NCBI GenBank assembly: GCA_020310875.1
Contig: CM035427.1
Location: 88,564,230 to 88,628,229 of the forward strand
Length of the DNA stretch: 64,000 nucleotides
Direction of reading: 5' to 3'
DNA from: Ceratopteris richardii
Taxonomy: Eukaryota > Streptophyta > Polypodiopsida > Polypodiales > Pteridaceae
In this document: one piece after another, positions 1-11,187 of the stretch
Layout of the letters: each line of letters begins with the position of its first letter
Position numbering within the stretch: the first letter of the stretch is position 1
Translations under genes and position numbers: made by a program
Notes under the pieces: generated by a model
Seen by the model: the letters and a program-made list of their open reading frames with translations, nothing else
Database searches by the model: none
What the model was told of the DNA's origin: nothing

Positions 1-597
1 ATTTTGGCTTGAGTATCACGATCGGTTGAGTTTTTGGTATCGCGATATCAAAAATTCCCTTGTATTGCGATACTCGCCGAAGTATCGTATCGCCGGTCAC
101 CAACCGTGGTATCGCGATACCACTTGTGGTATCGTATCGCCAGGTTCGTATCGCGATCTTTCCTTGCTAAAGTGGTATCATATCGCGGTCCATTTTTGGT
201 ATCGTATCGCCCTTTTCCCAGTTTGGTATCGCGATACCAATCCAGTATTGCATCGTGCAAGTTGGTAGTATCACGATCGGTTGAGTTTTTGATATCGTAT
301 CGCCACTTGCATTGGTATCGTATCGCATCCCACCCTAGTATCGTATCGCCAAGATTTTCAGTATCTTATCAACCATTGATATCGTATCGTCTCAATCCTA
401 AGGTATCGTATCGTCAAACCCTGAAGCATCGTATCCTGCCAGGTCCTAGTTTCGTATCACGATACCATACCAGTATCGTATCGAGATCACACAGCAGTAT
501 CGTATCGCCTGACTTTTAGGTATCGTATCGCTGGTTGCTGTGGTATCATATCTTGTGAGGGAATCACTATCGTATCGTAGGAACCCTAAGAACGCTA
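1..597. repeat. TATCG-motif minisatellite
   Basis: A short motif, GTATCGTATCGC or its palindromic form TATCGCGATA, recurs about fourteen times, every 25-40 bases, with unrelated words between. A perfect 18-base palindrome lies at 106-123 and a near copy around 223-238. The 24 bases at 12-35 recur exactly at 267-290. The density drops abruptly near 590, where the gag reading of element A begins. Long ORFs across this stretch only spell the repeat (WYRD, VSRY, SYR) and are not genes. It may be an expanded repeat inside or beside the missing 5' part of element A; this is not established. Confidence 0.8.
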
Positions 598-2051
598 GTG
601 TACGTGAAGAGGCTACAAACCCTAAGTGAGTGTCTTCAAGAATGCATTGATCTAGAAGACAATCTAGCTGAGGACCTGAAGAGCAGGCCCAGCCCCACTA
701 AATCAGAAGACTCTCGGAGTACCATTACATCCAACTCCAGTAATATGGAAGAATTAGCGGAGTTATTAGCAAAGAAACTAGGAATCCAGGGACAAAGAAC
801 TTATCAACACCCAGCCCAAAGAGTGCCTATGTTACGAAGGTGTGGCCTATGTGGAGGAGATCACCCCACCCACATGTGTGTGCGAGGAGGGGCTGGTGCA
901 CAACATACATATCCATACAACAGACAACACCAACAAGGGAACGCCTTGTACTCCCACATAGAACAAAAATACACCAACCACACTACAGAGAATTGTCCAT
1001 TCAATAGGCAAGCACGCCCTATACAACCACCTCAGTATCGACCATATGGATATCCACCTAGAGAGCCAGGCAGAGAGATGCCCAGATACAATCCCTATCC
1101 AACGCCAGCAGGAGCACCGAGACCTTATGAACAAGCACCATATCCACCACCCCAACCAGTGTTAGGGCCACAATTGTCACAACTTCAACAAGTGGTACCT
1201 GTGAAGTATGCCCATCCAGAAGAAAATTTGGAAAGAGCCATAGTGCCAGAATCAACAACGATCAATGTGGAATCAACGAGCTGCCCTCAAGAGATTATTA
1301 TCCCTATGAAGCCATGTTAGATTATGAATCAACATACGATCCGGCTTACTATGGATACGAAAACTATGACCAGAGCTATGGAACTGAGGTAGCAACTTTG
1401 ATGTATACTGCACCCAAAGTACAACCACCCATGAGACCACCTATTAGACCACTTGCACCGAGAGGACCGTGTTATAGATGCGGAGGAGACCATTTTGTTA
1501 GATAGTGTCCTCGGCCTTACAATCCCCCACCACCTAAGACTTGGGAAGGATATTGCAGTGACTGCAAAAAGGAACACCTTTTCAGGGACTGTCCTAAGAA
1601 TCCAACCAAAGTCCAAGATATTGTACCAATCAACGTAATTGAAGTAATAGAAGGATTTGGAAGTGATAAGGACTATACTGTGCCATTGAAAGCCATTATA
1701 AAAGCTCACACAAGGAAACAAAAAGGAAAACAACCAGAACAGGAACAAGAGGGCGATAAAATAGTAAGCCCTAAAATTCAGGTAGTTGAGGAATCTGAGA
1801 ACCCGCGTGAGAGTACCCAGAACACAAAAGCACAAAAATGGAAGGAAAGAAGAGAAAAACTCAAAGATAAATGGGTGAAAAATGAGAGTCAAAAGAATAA
1901 AAAACAAATCCGAAACAAGAATGAGCATAAAGAACAAAGGATTCGGGAGGAAATTCTAGTGCCACCACTTATGCAAGAGACAGAGAAACTAGGATCAATT
2001 CTAGCTGACCCAAAACCAGACGAATTAGACATGTGGCTGAAAGCTTACTGA
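598..2051 (+). pseudogene. gag: Element A gag, C-terminal part with three zinc knuckles
   Basis: Nucleocapsid part of a Ty3/gypsy gag, the RNA-binding structural protein of the particle. Three zinc knuckles are visible at 841-879 (CGLCGGDHPTHMC), 1470-1508 and 1554-1592. All have the spacing CX2CX3HX4C, one residue shorter than the usual CX2CX4HX4C. Between them are Pro/Tyr/Gln-rich segments; after them a Lys/Glu-rich linker. The frame shifts by one base near 1285 (tyrosine-rich frame resumes before 1314), and an in-frame TAG at 1503-1505 falls inside knuckle 2. The capsid domain expected upstream is absent, the upstream DNA being the minisatellite, so the start codon is lost. The in-frame stop at 2049 separates it from the protease part. 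Confidence 0.8.
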
Positions 2052-2063
2052 GCTAGAATTAAG

Positions 2064-3389
2064 ATGGGTCCGACTGTAGAGCAACACAAAAAACTTTACC
2101 CACAAGGGGAATTAGAAAAAGAAAGTCTAGTGATATGTAGAAAGCTTATAGAGGTGGCACAAGAAACCTTAGAAAAGGCTATCCTAGCTCTACCAGAGAC
2201 AAGGATAGCAGATGATCACTACGAAGAATATGTCAAATCCAGAGGTAAAGAACTTAGAAGAAAGGATGACAAAGGTGACCAAATGAAAATTCAAGAGGAA
2301 CCTGTGTCGATAATACCAGACTTAGAGTCAGAAAGGCCGAAGGAATTATGGAATAGACTCCGAGAAAAACAATGGAAGAAAAATGGAGTATCGAAGCCTC
2401 CCTTTGAGGAAATAGATGTGGAAGTTTATCAACCAAACCCCAACCTGGAGGAAGTATACGAGGAAGTATCGAGACTCGACAAAAATAGAGAAGAAACCCT
2501 AAGCATTTCAACATTGCCTAATTACATGGGAGAATACGAAAAGGAGTCTTTGATCATACAAGCACCCACGGTGCATGGAAAGGGAAAAGAGAAATCAGAA
2601 AAGAGTTCACACAATCTAACTGAACTAATGAAGACAAAAGTACAATGCAAACTGACCATGGAAGAACTACTTCGAATTAAGCCGCATTTATGGAAGCAAT
2701 TAGCAAGCCAAATGGAATTAGGGCAAGAGAAGGAAGAGGAAGAAATTAAGGGAAAAGGAAACTCATCTAAGATACAAATTCCAGTTGATAAAGTGGGAGA
2801 ATTTAGTGAAGGAGACGAAGGTAACACATGCCTACCTGTCACTTACAATGGGTACATGACCAAGGCTATACTAGACACAGGAGCTGGTGTAGGAATCGCC
2901 ACCAAGGAGATTTGGGAGAAATGGGGAAAACCTGCCTTACGACCCACACGCATGAAACTCCAATTAGCAGACGGTCATGTGGAGAAACCCTTAGGAATAC
3001 TGGAAAGAGTCAAATTGACTACCTGTGGGGTTGAATTTGAGCACACACTAGCCATTTGTAAATTCAAAAAGGCTAATAATTACGAGAGGATCTTAGGACG
3101 ACCCTTCATGAGGCAAATGCGGCTAGTGCAAGATTGGAGAAGAGATTCATTGTACCTGCAACATCAAGGAAACACAACCAAGATAAACTTGCACACATTT
3201 GCCTATCGAGATGTCCCTCCATTGCAATGGAATCCCATACACAAGGAGGAAGATGACCTATCCATTCATAGTGCCGGATCAAGCGATCAATCATGGATAC
3301 ACGAGGACGCTCAGTTATGGATGTGTAAGGAAGCCAAGAAAGAAGATGACAAAAGACAGATATGGCCAATAGGACATCCTAACTACTGA
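2064..3389 (+). pseudogene. pro: Element A linker and retropepsin PR1
   Basis: Same frame as the preceding gag reading, separated only by a TGA at 2049-2051. The first part is charged and low in complexity. The C-terminal part is a retroviral-type aspartic protease, which cleaves the polyprotein: the catalytic triplet Asp-Thr-Gly is at 2874-2882 in the context AILDTGAGVGIA, followed about 70 residues later by the ILGRPFM motif (3090-3110), the usual flap-side Leu-Gly pair of this fold. Ends at a TGA (3387-3389), after which the same frame continues into RT. Family assignment follows from the two motifs and their spacing. Confidence 0.85.
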
Positions 3390-3410
3390 CCTGTAGAGGA
3401 CCCAAGGTAC

Positions 3411-5400
3411 ATGCCTCAAATCTTTCGGGATGAGACCTTTGAACCGCATGGATGGATGGAAATCTTAGCCACCTTAGATGTGTGCGTGAATGAGGAAGTC
3501 CTGACAATGAACGAGTGCATAGATGAGGAAGGCTATGATGTAAATCTTTATATGGTTGTCCTTCAAGAAGTAGAAGAAGGGGAAATCTTGGAAAAAGAAT
3601 GGAAAGAGGAATATGAGAGTATAGAAATGGAACCAGAATTTGACTTCGAAGAGAGTTACCTAGACACCATTCAACGCAAAGAAGGACAAGTACCGACAAA
3701 GATCTTAGTAGTCAAATTAGCTGTCCCCATGGTACAAAAGCAAGCTGAAGACATGAGTAAGACAGAACCGGACCCAGATCTTTTTGAAGTTCCTAAACAT
3801 TTCAAAAGATATGAAGTAGAAGAGAGAAAGGTAGCCATTGAAATGCCTAAACGAGAGGCTAGAGACGGAGAAGCATACGACAACAAAGAACAAACAAAAA
3901 AGATTGTAGTAATAGTGGAAGACGGAGAAGAACGATGCACATACATAGGCAAAGATGTATCAGTAGAGGAGGAAGTGGAACTCACACAACTGATCCAAGA
4001 ATATCGAGACGTGTTGGCATGGACATATAAGGATCTCAAGGGTGTGGAGCCTTCGATTTGTTCTCATAGGATACCAATGACGGCAGATGCAAAACCATCA
4101 AAACAACGCCCATATACATATAACGAGGTCTACGCTGCTAAAATTAAGGAAGAAATAGACAAACTATTAGCAGTAGGATTCATATACAAGATAGAACACA
4201 CCGAGTGGGTATCGCCATTAGTAGTTGTTCCTAAGAAAAATGGAAAATTGAGGGTGTGCATTAACTTGATAAAAGTCAATGCAGCCACCATACGTGATAG
4301 CTACCCATTACCCATCACGGACCATCTATTGGAAAGAGTAGCAGGAAAGGAAGTCTATAGCTTCTTAGATGGATTCTCCGGATACAACCAAGTAGCTATT
4401 GCTACTGAGGATCAACATAAGACCGCATTCGTGACCGAATGGGGAGTTTATGCTTTCAGAGTGATGCCTTTTGGACTCACTAATGCACATGCTACTTTCC
4501 AACGATTGATGTGTCACGTTTTCAAGGAATTTCTGAAAAAAAGCATGGAAGTATACGTAGATGACCTATGTACATACTCGAATCAAAGATGAGATCATAT
4601 TCCCGAGTTGAGAAAAATATTTAATAAATGCCGCCAGTATCAAGTTTGCCTAAACCCAGAAAAATGTGTCTTCATGGTGCGACAAGGAAAGATCCTAGGA
4701 CACATAGTCTCTAGAAATGGAATATCCACGGATGAGGATAAGATTAAGGTCATCTTAGAACTTCCTAGACCAAAGAATGCGAAAGAGGTGCAGGCATTTA
4801 TGGGACATTGTGGATATTATCGTCGATTTATCCACATGTATGCCGTAATCGCCAAACCCTTGTATGGTCTCTTAACTCAGTTCACCTAGACAGAAGAGTG
4901 TGAAAAGGCATTCAATGATTTGAAAAGGAGGCTTAGCACGGCCCCAATTCTAAAAACGCCCAATTGGAACAAGCCTTTTCATATTCATGTTGATGCATCT
5001 AATTATGCAATAGGGTGTATCTTAGCCCAACCAGTTGATGAAGGAAAGATAGATCATCCAATTGCCTATGCGAGTAGACAACTGAATCAAGCCCAAAGGA
5101 ATTATACCACTACCGAACGAGAAGGATTAGGAATGGTCTACGCAGTAAAGAAATTTAGACACTATCTTTTAGCCAACAAATTCAAGTTTTTCATAGACCA
5201 TCAGGCTTTACTATACTTAGTCAATAAACCTTGCAACACGGGAAGATTAGTAAGATGGTTCTTACTGTTAATGGAGTTCGAGTTTGAAGTGGTAGTAAAA
5301 CAAGGAAAAACGCATGTAAGAGCAGACCACCTTTCTAGGTTAACCCGCGGAGAACCGCCAAGTGGAGTACTCGATGATCTACCTGACACCTATTTGTTTA
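3411..5400 (+). pseudogene. pol: Element A reverse transcriptase and RNase H
   Basis: Copies element RNA into DNA and degrades the RNA template. An acidic N-terminal extension (3411-4000) precedes RT. RT motifs: PLVVVPKKNGKLRVCI (near 4210-4260), FLDGFSGYNQV with catalytic Asp at 4368, FGLTNAHATFQ, and YVDD at 4554-4565. The expected CVDYRxLN is degraded to CINLIKVN. RNase H follows with HVDASNYAIG (Asp 4991), TEREGLGMVYAVKKF (near 5109-5160), IDHQALLYLV (Asp 5196) and ADHLSRL (about 5320-5340). Stops at 4590-4592 and 4887-4889 interrupt a single frame; both replace likely Trp. The gypsy-type YVDD and RT-RH order exclude copia. Not functional. Confidence 0.92.
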
Positions 5401-7011
5401 ATCTGGAAGTTTGTCCAAAATGGGTAGAGAAATTAATTCCTATACTCACTCATGGTCCACAACACTCCATCAATAAGGAAAGCAAAAAGGAAATTTTACA
5501 ATCAAGGAACTTGCATATCATTGTGGGAAGCGTGTACTATAAGGAACCCAACAGGGTATTGCTACGATGTGTCGAAGAAGAAGAAAAAACAAAACTAATT
5601 GAACAAGCACATGTGAACAAATGGAGAACACACCAAGGGACTCATGGAACTATCAGGGAATTAAAAAGGTTAGGAGTATACTGGCCTAAGATGTCTAAGA
5701 ATGTCCACGACTACATTAGTAATTGTGCAGAATGTCAGGAGACAAGCCCCGGGGATCATACGTCCCTACCTTTCTCAACCATAGCACCCAATTGGAGTCA
5801 AACTTTAGTAAAATTTCTCAGAACAAGAAAAATATGAGTAAGGAGTTAGCTTGGCTAGAAAACGATCCCTAGAAGAAATGAGCAAGGATTATGTACTTAT
5901 GGGAAAACAATTGTTTAGGAGAGGAAAAGATAACCAATTACGATTATGTGTGCATGAAGGAGAATATCTACCCATATTAGAGATGGCACATGCAGGTGCT
6001 GCGGGAGGTCATTTTTCAGCTGAGAGAACTATCAAAATGATCCTCTTCGCCGGCTTGTGGTGGCCAACTCTACATATGGACGCGAAAACGTATGTACAAA
6101 GCTGTGAGACATGCCAGAGAGCGAAATACCCAATTCGGAGAGATGACATGCCATTAAGACCTATGGTTTGTGCTAGAGCATTCTCGAAATGGGGTATTGA
6201 CTTCATAGGACCCATCAACCCACCAGCCAAAGGATCACATGCTGAGTACATCATAGTAGCCACAGATTACTTGACCAAATGGGTAGAAGCAAAAGCTACG
6301 AGAAAGAACGATGCTCAAACCACTGCTAAATTCCTTTTTGAGCATATATTCACCCGTTTCGGATTACCAATTGAGATTGTGAGTGACCAAGGAATGCACT
6401 TCCTTAATGAGGTAATAGAATCCCTAATGAATGAATTCCTAGCGATTCATAAAAAATCAGCCCCATACCATCCCCAAACAAATGGTCAAGCGGAAAGTTC
6501 CAATAAGGTATTATGCACGATATTGACAAAGATTGTCAATAATGGGAGGTCTGACTGGGACAAACAATTGCATCATGCAATTTGGGCCTTCCGATTTGCT
6601 TACAAGACCGCCATTGGAACTATCCCATTCAATTTAGTGTACGGGCAGAATGCAATTTTGCCAATTGATTTTTTATTCCTGACATTGAAAGTAGCGCAAC
6701 AGTATGAATGGAACGGACATGAATTATCCCAACAACTAGACCAAATTGAGAAGTTACATGAAACTAGGTTACAAGCATTAGCAGGAATCTATGCAGCCAA
6801 GAGAAGACAAAAGGCATATTATGATGCACATATAAAAGACAAAGGACTTAAGGAAGGAGACCTAGTCCTGGTTTACACCTTAAAACAACATGCCAAGAAG
6901 CTACAAAAACGCGCATATGGACCTCTGATCATCAATAGGATCTCTACTAGTGGAGCAGTTAATCTAGCCACTCTAGATGGAGACATTCTTCCTAACTACA
7001 TAAGTGGATGA
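5401..7011 (+). pseudogene. pol: Element A integrase with two zinc-binding modules
   Basis: Inserts the DNA copy into the host chromosome. Two successive His2-Cys2 modules are readable: the first at about 5520-5742 (EQAH ... YWPKM ... CAECQ), the second at about 5905-6115 (EMAH ... LWWPTL ... CETCQ). Each has the preceding beta-hairpin-like segment, so this is a module duplication and not one split domain. The core is DD35E: Asp 6199, Asp 6385, Glu 6493, with exactly 35 residues between the last two. A GPF/Y-like module (RAYGPLIINR) ends it and no chromodomain is seen. The TGA at 5835-5837 and a frameshift lie between the two zinc modules; the reading stops at a TGA at 7009-7011 but continues in frame into PR2. 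Confidence 0.9.
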
Positions 7012-8101
7012 ATAGTTAAACGATTCATGGAGCCCTTGACTAATCAAATGTTAACACGTTTAGTAGGTGCTCAAAATAGGAAGAAAGAGGAGGAACGGAT
7101 TAGAGAGGAGGCTCAACAAGAAGCCCTAGAACGCATCAAGAAAAGGAAAGAATGGATTAGGCAAAGAGATGAACGGTATCTCCAAGGAGAAGAACCTATC
7201 CCTATGGCTAATTATCAAGTCCATACATATGACACGACGAAGTCGTAAAGGTCACAACCTTACCTAAACCTAGGGATTGGAACGACTGAATACAAATTTA
7301 TATATGCCTTGATAGACTCAGGAGTAGGACTTAGTTGCATACGTAATACGGTCAGAAAAGATCTGCAAATAATTATGAGTCCCACAAAAGCCCAATTGAG
7401 AGGAATTGGAGGTCAAACCCTAGAATGCATTGGAACAACGATAGTATCCCTCCACCTAGGAAATTCTTCCATGGAACAATGAGTTTTAGTGTGTAGAGAT
7501 GAGGATTTAATAGAAGATTTAATCCTTGGACAGGATTGGATGAGCGAGAATGAAGTAAGCATCAACCTAGCTCAAGGCTATATCTCAGCGAAGATAGAGC
7601 ACAAGGAAATTTTCTGTCAATTAGAAGAGAAGCCCTTACTACAACCAAAAGTCATTGAAAGTTCAGGGGGCTGCAAAGAAAACCTACTGGAACTTGATCC
7701 CAGTCCTAATACCTCAAAAACCAATCTAGAGGAAGCAGAAAGTTCAAACCCTAAGAGACCCGAGGAAGAGGTGAATCACCTCCTTCAGCTGATGAACAGC
7801 CAGACATTAAGGAAACCAACTCTCATGGAGCTTCTCACCCAACCAAAGGATCCCCAATGTGGAGGACAACATTCAGACAATTACATCAAGGGAAGGTCAA
7901 ATACAAATGGGTACGCAAGGATCAGGTGCAAAAAGAGGAGACGTCAGCATCCACTCATAAGGAGAAAATGGAAATCACAAAGTCAGCTTCACCGAAGTCC
8001 AAACCAAAAGGACTATTGCAAGTATGGATCCCCAAGCCTTTGATTGAAGCTCAGAGAGCATGACATCAGATATGGATCCCCAAGAAAGTCACACAGGCAG
8101 C
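7012..8101 (+). pseudogene. Element A second retropepsin-like domain (PR2) after integrase
   Basis: In the integrase frame, interrupted by TAA (7246-7248) and TGA (7480-7482). First comes a charged helix-like linker (KKEEERIREEAQQEALERIK region, 7080-7180). Then a domain with the hallmarks of a retropepsin: ALIDSGVGLSCI with Asp-Ser-Gly at 7315-7323, an RGIGGQTLECIG loop, and DLILGQDWM at about 7516-7542. Sequence and motif details differ from PR1 (DTG, ILGRPFM), so it is not a simple local copy. Downstream, after a frameshift near 7855, a basic segment with a repeated W-I-P-K motif continues to about 8100. A homologous linker plus domain occurs in relic G. Could be a protease, or a retropepsin fold used for another purpose. 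Confidence 0.75.
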
Positions 8102-8633
8102 CAGGCAGGAGATAAGCAATTTGGAGGCTACACTTCTTCGAAACAGTTGAACAACCAAGCAAAGACAAACTCATCCTAAAAACAGGAAGAGCAACAATTC
8201 TATTGCTCAGCTACCCAGAGATACGAAGAGAACACTAGAAGATCCATGGACAAGAGAGAAGACTCGGGACATCATGACAACAAAACGGATTTGGACACCC
8301 AAGCAACTGTAGGGAGTGGACCATCGAGACGACAAAGATTCCAATTGCACTCATGAAGTGTCAAATGCACCTAAACTATGCATAATAGGGTCACAGTAGG
8401 AGGCCAAGCATTCGGCACATGATGTACATGATAAAATTAGTGGTGCACATTCTCCAATTGAGATTAGGTCATAGCTTCAACTCTCTTAGGAATGGACATA
8501 CTATGTAAATAAATCAATGCTTTGGCTACACTAACATTTGTTTTCTTTTAGGAAAAGAAATAAAAAGAGGCGGTAAGAGATCTCACTTGTCAAAAACTGA
8601 GGGAAAAGGAGTGATGAAACGACCACAACTCAC
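8102..8633 (+). other. Spacer between PR2 and accessory ORF
   Basis: About 530 bases of element A without a convincing open frame. It retains a few short protein-like stretches in the frame of the W-I-P-K segment before becoming noncoding. I see no further domain in it. Confidence 0.5.
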
Positions 8634-8690
8634 TATAAAAGTTGCTATACTTTCCATTGAAGACTAATGCACTTTTCCTTACAAGTGCAG
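8634..8690 (+). promoter_or_regulatory. TATA-like box and splice-acceptor-like site before accessory ORF
   Basis: TATAAAAG at 8634-8641 lies 50 bases before the accessory ATG. Between them are a branch-point-like ACTAATG (about 8663-8669), a pyrimidine-rich tract and TGCAG at 8686-8690, immediately followed by ATG at 8691. Either signal could give the accessory ORF its own mRNA, by an internal promoter or by splicing from an upstream donor as env-like genes do. Which one, if any, is used cannot be told from sequence. Confidence 0.45.
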
Positions 8691-11168
8691 ATGGCTTCTG
8701 AAGATTCTGAAGCAACAGTACAAGAGGAAGTGTTGGAATTTCCACTCCAGAGTATCACCAAAGCAAAGGGACATTGGTTCAGAGAAGATCAACCGGCTGG
8801 GGAGTATCTTTTCTTGGAAAATATAAAAATAATGGATACAGATCATCAATTTCCGATCATGTCCCAAGACTTCAGAATTTTGCATGAACTCCCATATACC
8901 ATTGCCATTATGAAGAAAGCGGGCATTCATAAATATTTTGAATTACCAATCTATAAGCCCGACTTTCAAAGGTGCACACAGGTCATGAACACATTACAGC
9001 CAGCACTGCATGATCCATTGGTGCCGGAGGCTAGAGTGATGGATAAAATAGGTGAATGGGTTGTTGTTCAGTTTACACATGATCTGATCAAGGAAGCCTT
9101 TGAATGGGAAAAGGATGGACACATGGTCTTGAAAGAAGAGAGTCGAGGGGCAAAAACCAGAACGTTCATTGACATTAACAGAGTCGATATAGAAGAGGAA
9201 GTCAGACTTATTCACTAGCACTTCTGCTTCCCAAATATGCATAGATACACGGCCCCTCAAAAAATTATAGTTCAACTACTATCACATGCCATCAAGCAGA
9301 TTGGAAATCAAATCAATCTGACTCCTTACATATAGGAAAGACTATTCGAAGCAAAGAAGCAATGGAACAACAAGTTCCTCAATGGCAGCGTGGCTCTGAC
9401 TATCTTAATTTACCATGCTTTAGGAATCAAAGAGCAACTGCAAGAAATGCCATCAGCAACTTCTATGGCAAAATATGTCAAAATCGCCACAGTGCCAAAA
9501 AAGAAAAGAGCAGTCAAACTTGTTGAAGAAGCAGAACCTAGCTCTCAACCCAGAATGAGAGGCACGAAGAGACTCAAGGAAGTCAAGCAAGTAGAAGAGG
9601 AAGTTCCAGTCACAAAAAGGACACATGTACTTCCTAGGACAATGATTGAAGAACAAAGGCCAATTACAGAGGAAGACTTAACTAGAGCCCTGGAAGAAAC
9701 GCATCAATATACAAAAGGGCAAGTCAATTTACCTGTGCAAGGGCATCATTATCAACAAACTCAACATAAAATAGAGGCAAAAAGGAAGCTCACCAAAGTA
9801 CACCGATACAGAGAAATCAGGTTGGATAATTCAAGCTCATTCTTGGATGCGCAAGAAGAACCTGACACTTCATTATTGAATGTGGATATTCAAAGTGATT
9901 CAAAGGATGATGGACAATGGGTGGAATTGAATGCAGTCAACTACAATGAAGAAGAAGAGGACATAAACACAAATGACTACACTACGCACCCTGATCAAGA
10001 CACCGCAAGTAAGGAAGCAAACCAGGAAGGTACGCATGTGATAAAAATTAATGAAACTTCCACTATTCATATAAAGGAGGCAACACCGCCACGCGAGATA
10101 TCCATAAAGATGCCAAAGAAAGAATCTCAAGACGAGACATTCAAAGAAGAAGAACCCTTCACACCGATAAGGGTCGTGGCAGAACCCTCCCCCATGGATA
10201 TCACATTTCAAGGGAGTGCCACAAAAGCTATTGATTTGGATGAACAAGAAAAAGTACAAAACATACAATTACAAATTAGACAACCACACAACGAAACCAT
10301 CCATGTGGAGCAGGGAAAAGATGTGCAAATCGGAAAAGCTCCAAGCATACCAAAGACTTGGTTGAATGTCGACCTTGCCCAACTCAAGCCTGTCGTACAA
10401 GACATGATTAGAACCGCACTGGACACGCAACAATTAATGCTTGAGGCTGATGAAGACTATGATCACGCGATGCAGGACAAGCACAAGCTTCAAGAAAAGA
10501 GTAAGAATCTTTCGGTAGAATTGAAATTAGAAAGAGAGCACATCAGAAACAAAGAAAAAGAAGTCCAAGAAGCAAAAAAGCAGTGCAATGATTTAATGTC
10601 AGAAAACGAAAGATTGAAAGCACAACTGCAAGAAGTACAAACAAAATATGAAGCTAACGAGTCTGAGAAGGAACAAATGACTGCCAGGAGTAAAATATTG
10701 GAATCACAAATAAAGGTATACTTGGAAGAGACAGAAAACTTAAGAAATCAAAATAAAGAGCTCATGTCAGCTATTCTAAGTGATCAGCCCGTCGAAGTGC
10801 AAGCAAAACCAGAGAAGAATATCAATGAATTAGAAGAACAGCTAGCTAAGTATGAAGATCAGCTCAAAAAGGAGCAGGCCACCATTGCCGAATGGGAAAA
10901 GAGGTACATGGAAGACACCGCGGCTCTGAGAGCCAAATGGAAGAAAGCGAAAAATGGATACCTACTGCATTGTAAAGAAGATACGGATCAACTCGCGATA
11001 GTAGCTGAGGAAATTCAAAAGAATAAAGAAACAATTTTGCAGGCACAAGAAGAGATTAAGCAAAAGAAAGAAATGATCAAACAACTTCAGGATCAACTGA
11101 GGTACGGCCTCTCTCTCCCCCCCATATCATTCACCGATAAGGGAGACATAGGAGGTCCACATTTTTGA
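8691..11168 (+). pseudogene. Element A accessory ORF, N-terminal domain plus long coiled coil
   Basis: One frame of about 825 codons broken by TAG at 9216-9218 and TAG at 9333-9335. ATG at 8691 is chosen because it directly follows a splice-acceptor-like site and is in frame; an ATG at 8667 lies inside that site. The N-terminal 230 residues look globular (LFLENIKIMDTDHQF, ALTILIYHALGIKEQL). The middle is acidic and low in complexity. Residues from about 10440 to 11100 form a strong coiled coil, rich in Glu/Lys/Gln with regular Leu/Ile. I do not recognise the family. It occupies the env-like position (3' of pol) but I see no signal peptide or membrane segment, so an envelope role is not supported. 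Homologous copies occur in B and X. Confidence 0.7.
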
Positions 11169-11187
11169 AGATCAAATAATACAAATC

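Noticed and set aside
26..519. ORFs of 80 and 161 codons in the first 520 bases
   Set aside because: They only translate the TATCG repeat (WYRD, VSRY) and have no protein-like composition.
1..597. CRISPR-like repeat-spacer look
   Set aside because: Repeats are only 10-14 bases, degenerate, irregularly spaced and in a eukaryotic transposon setting; no cas genes.
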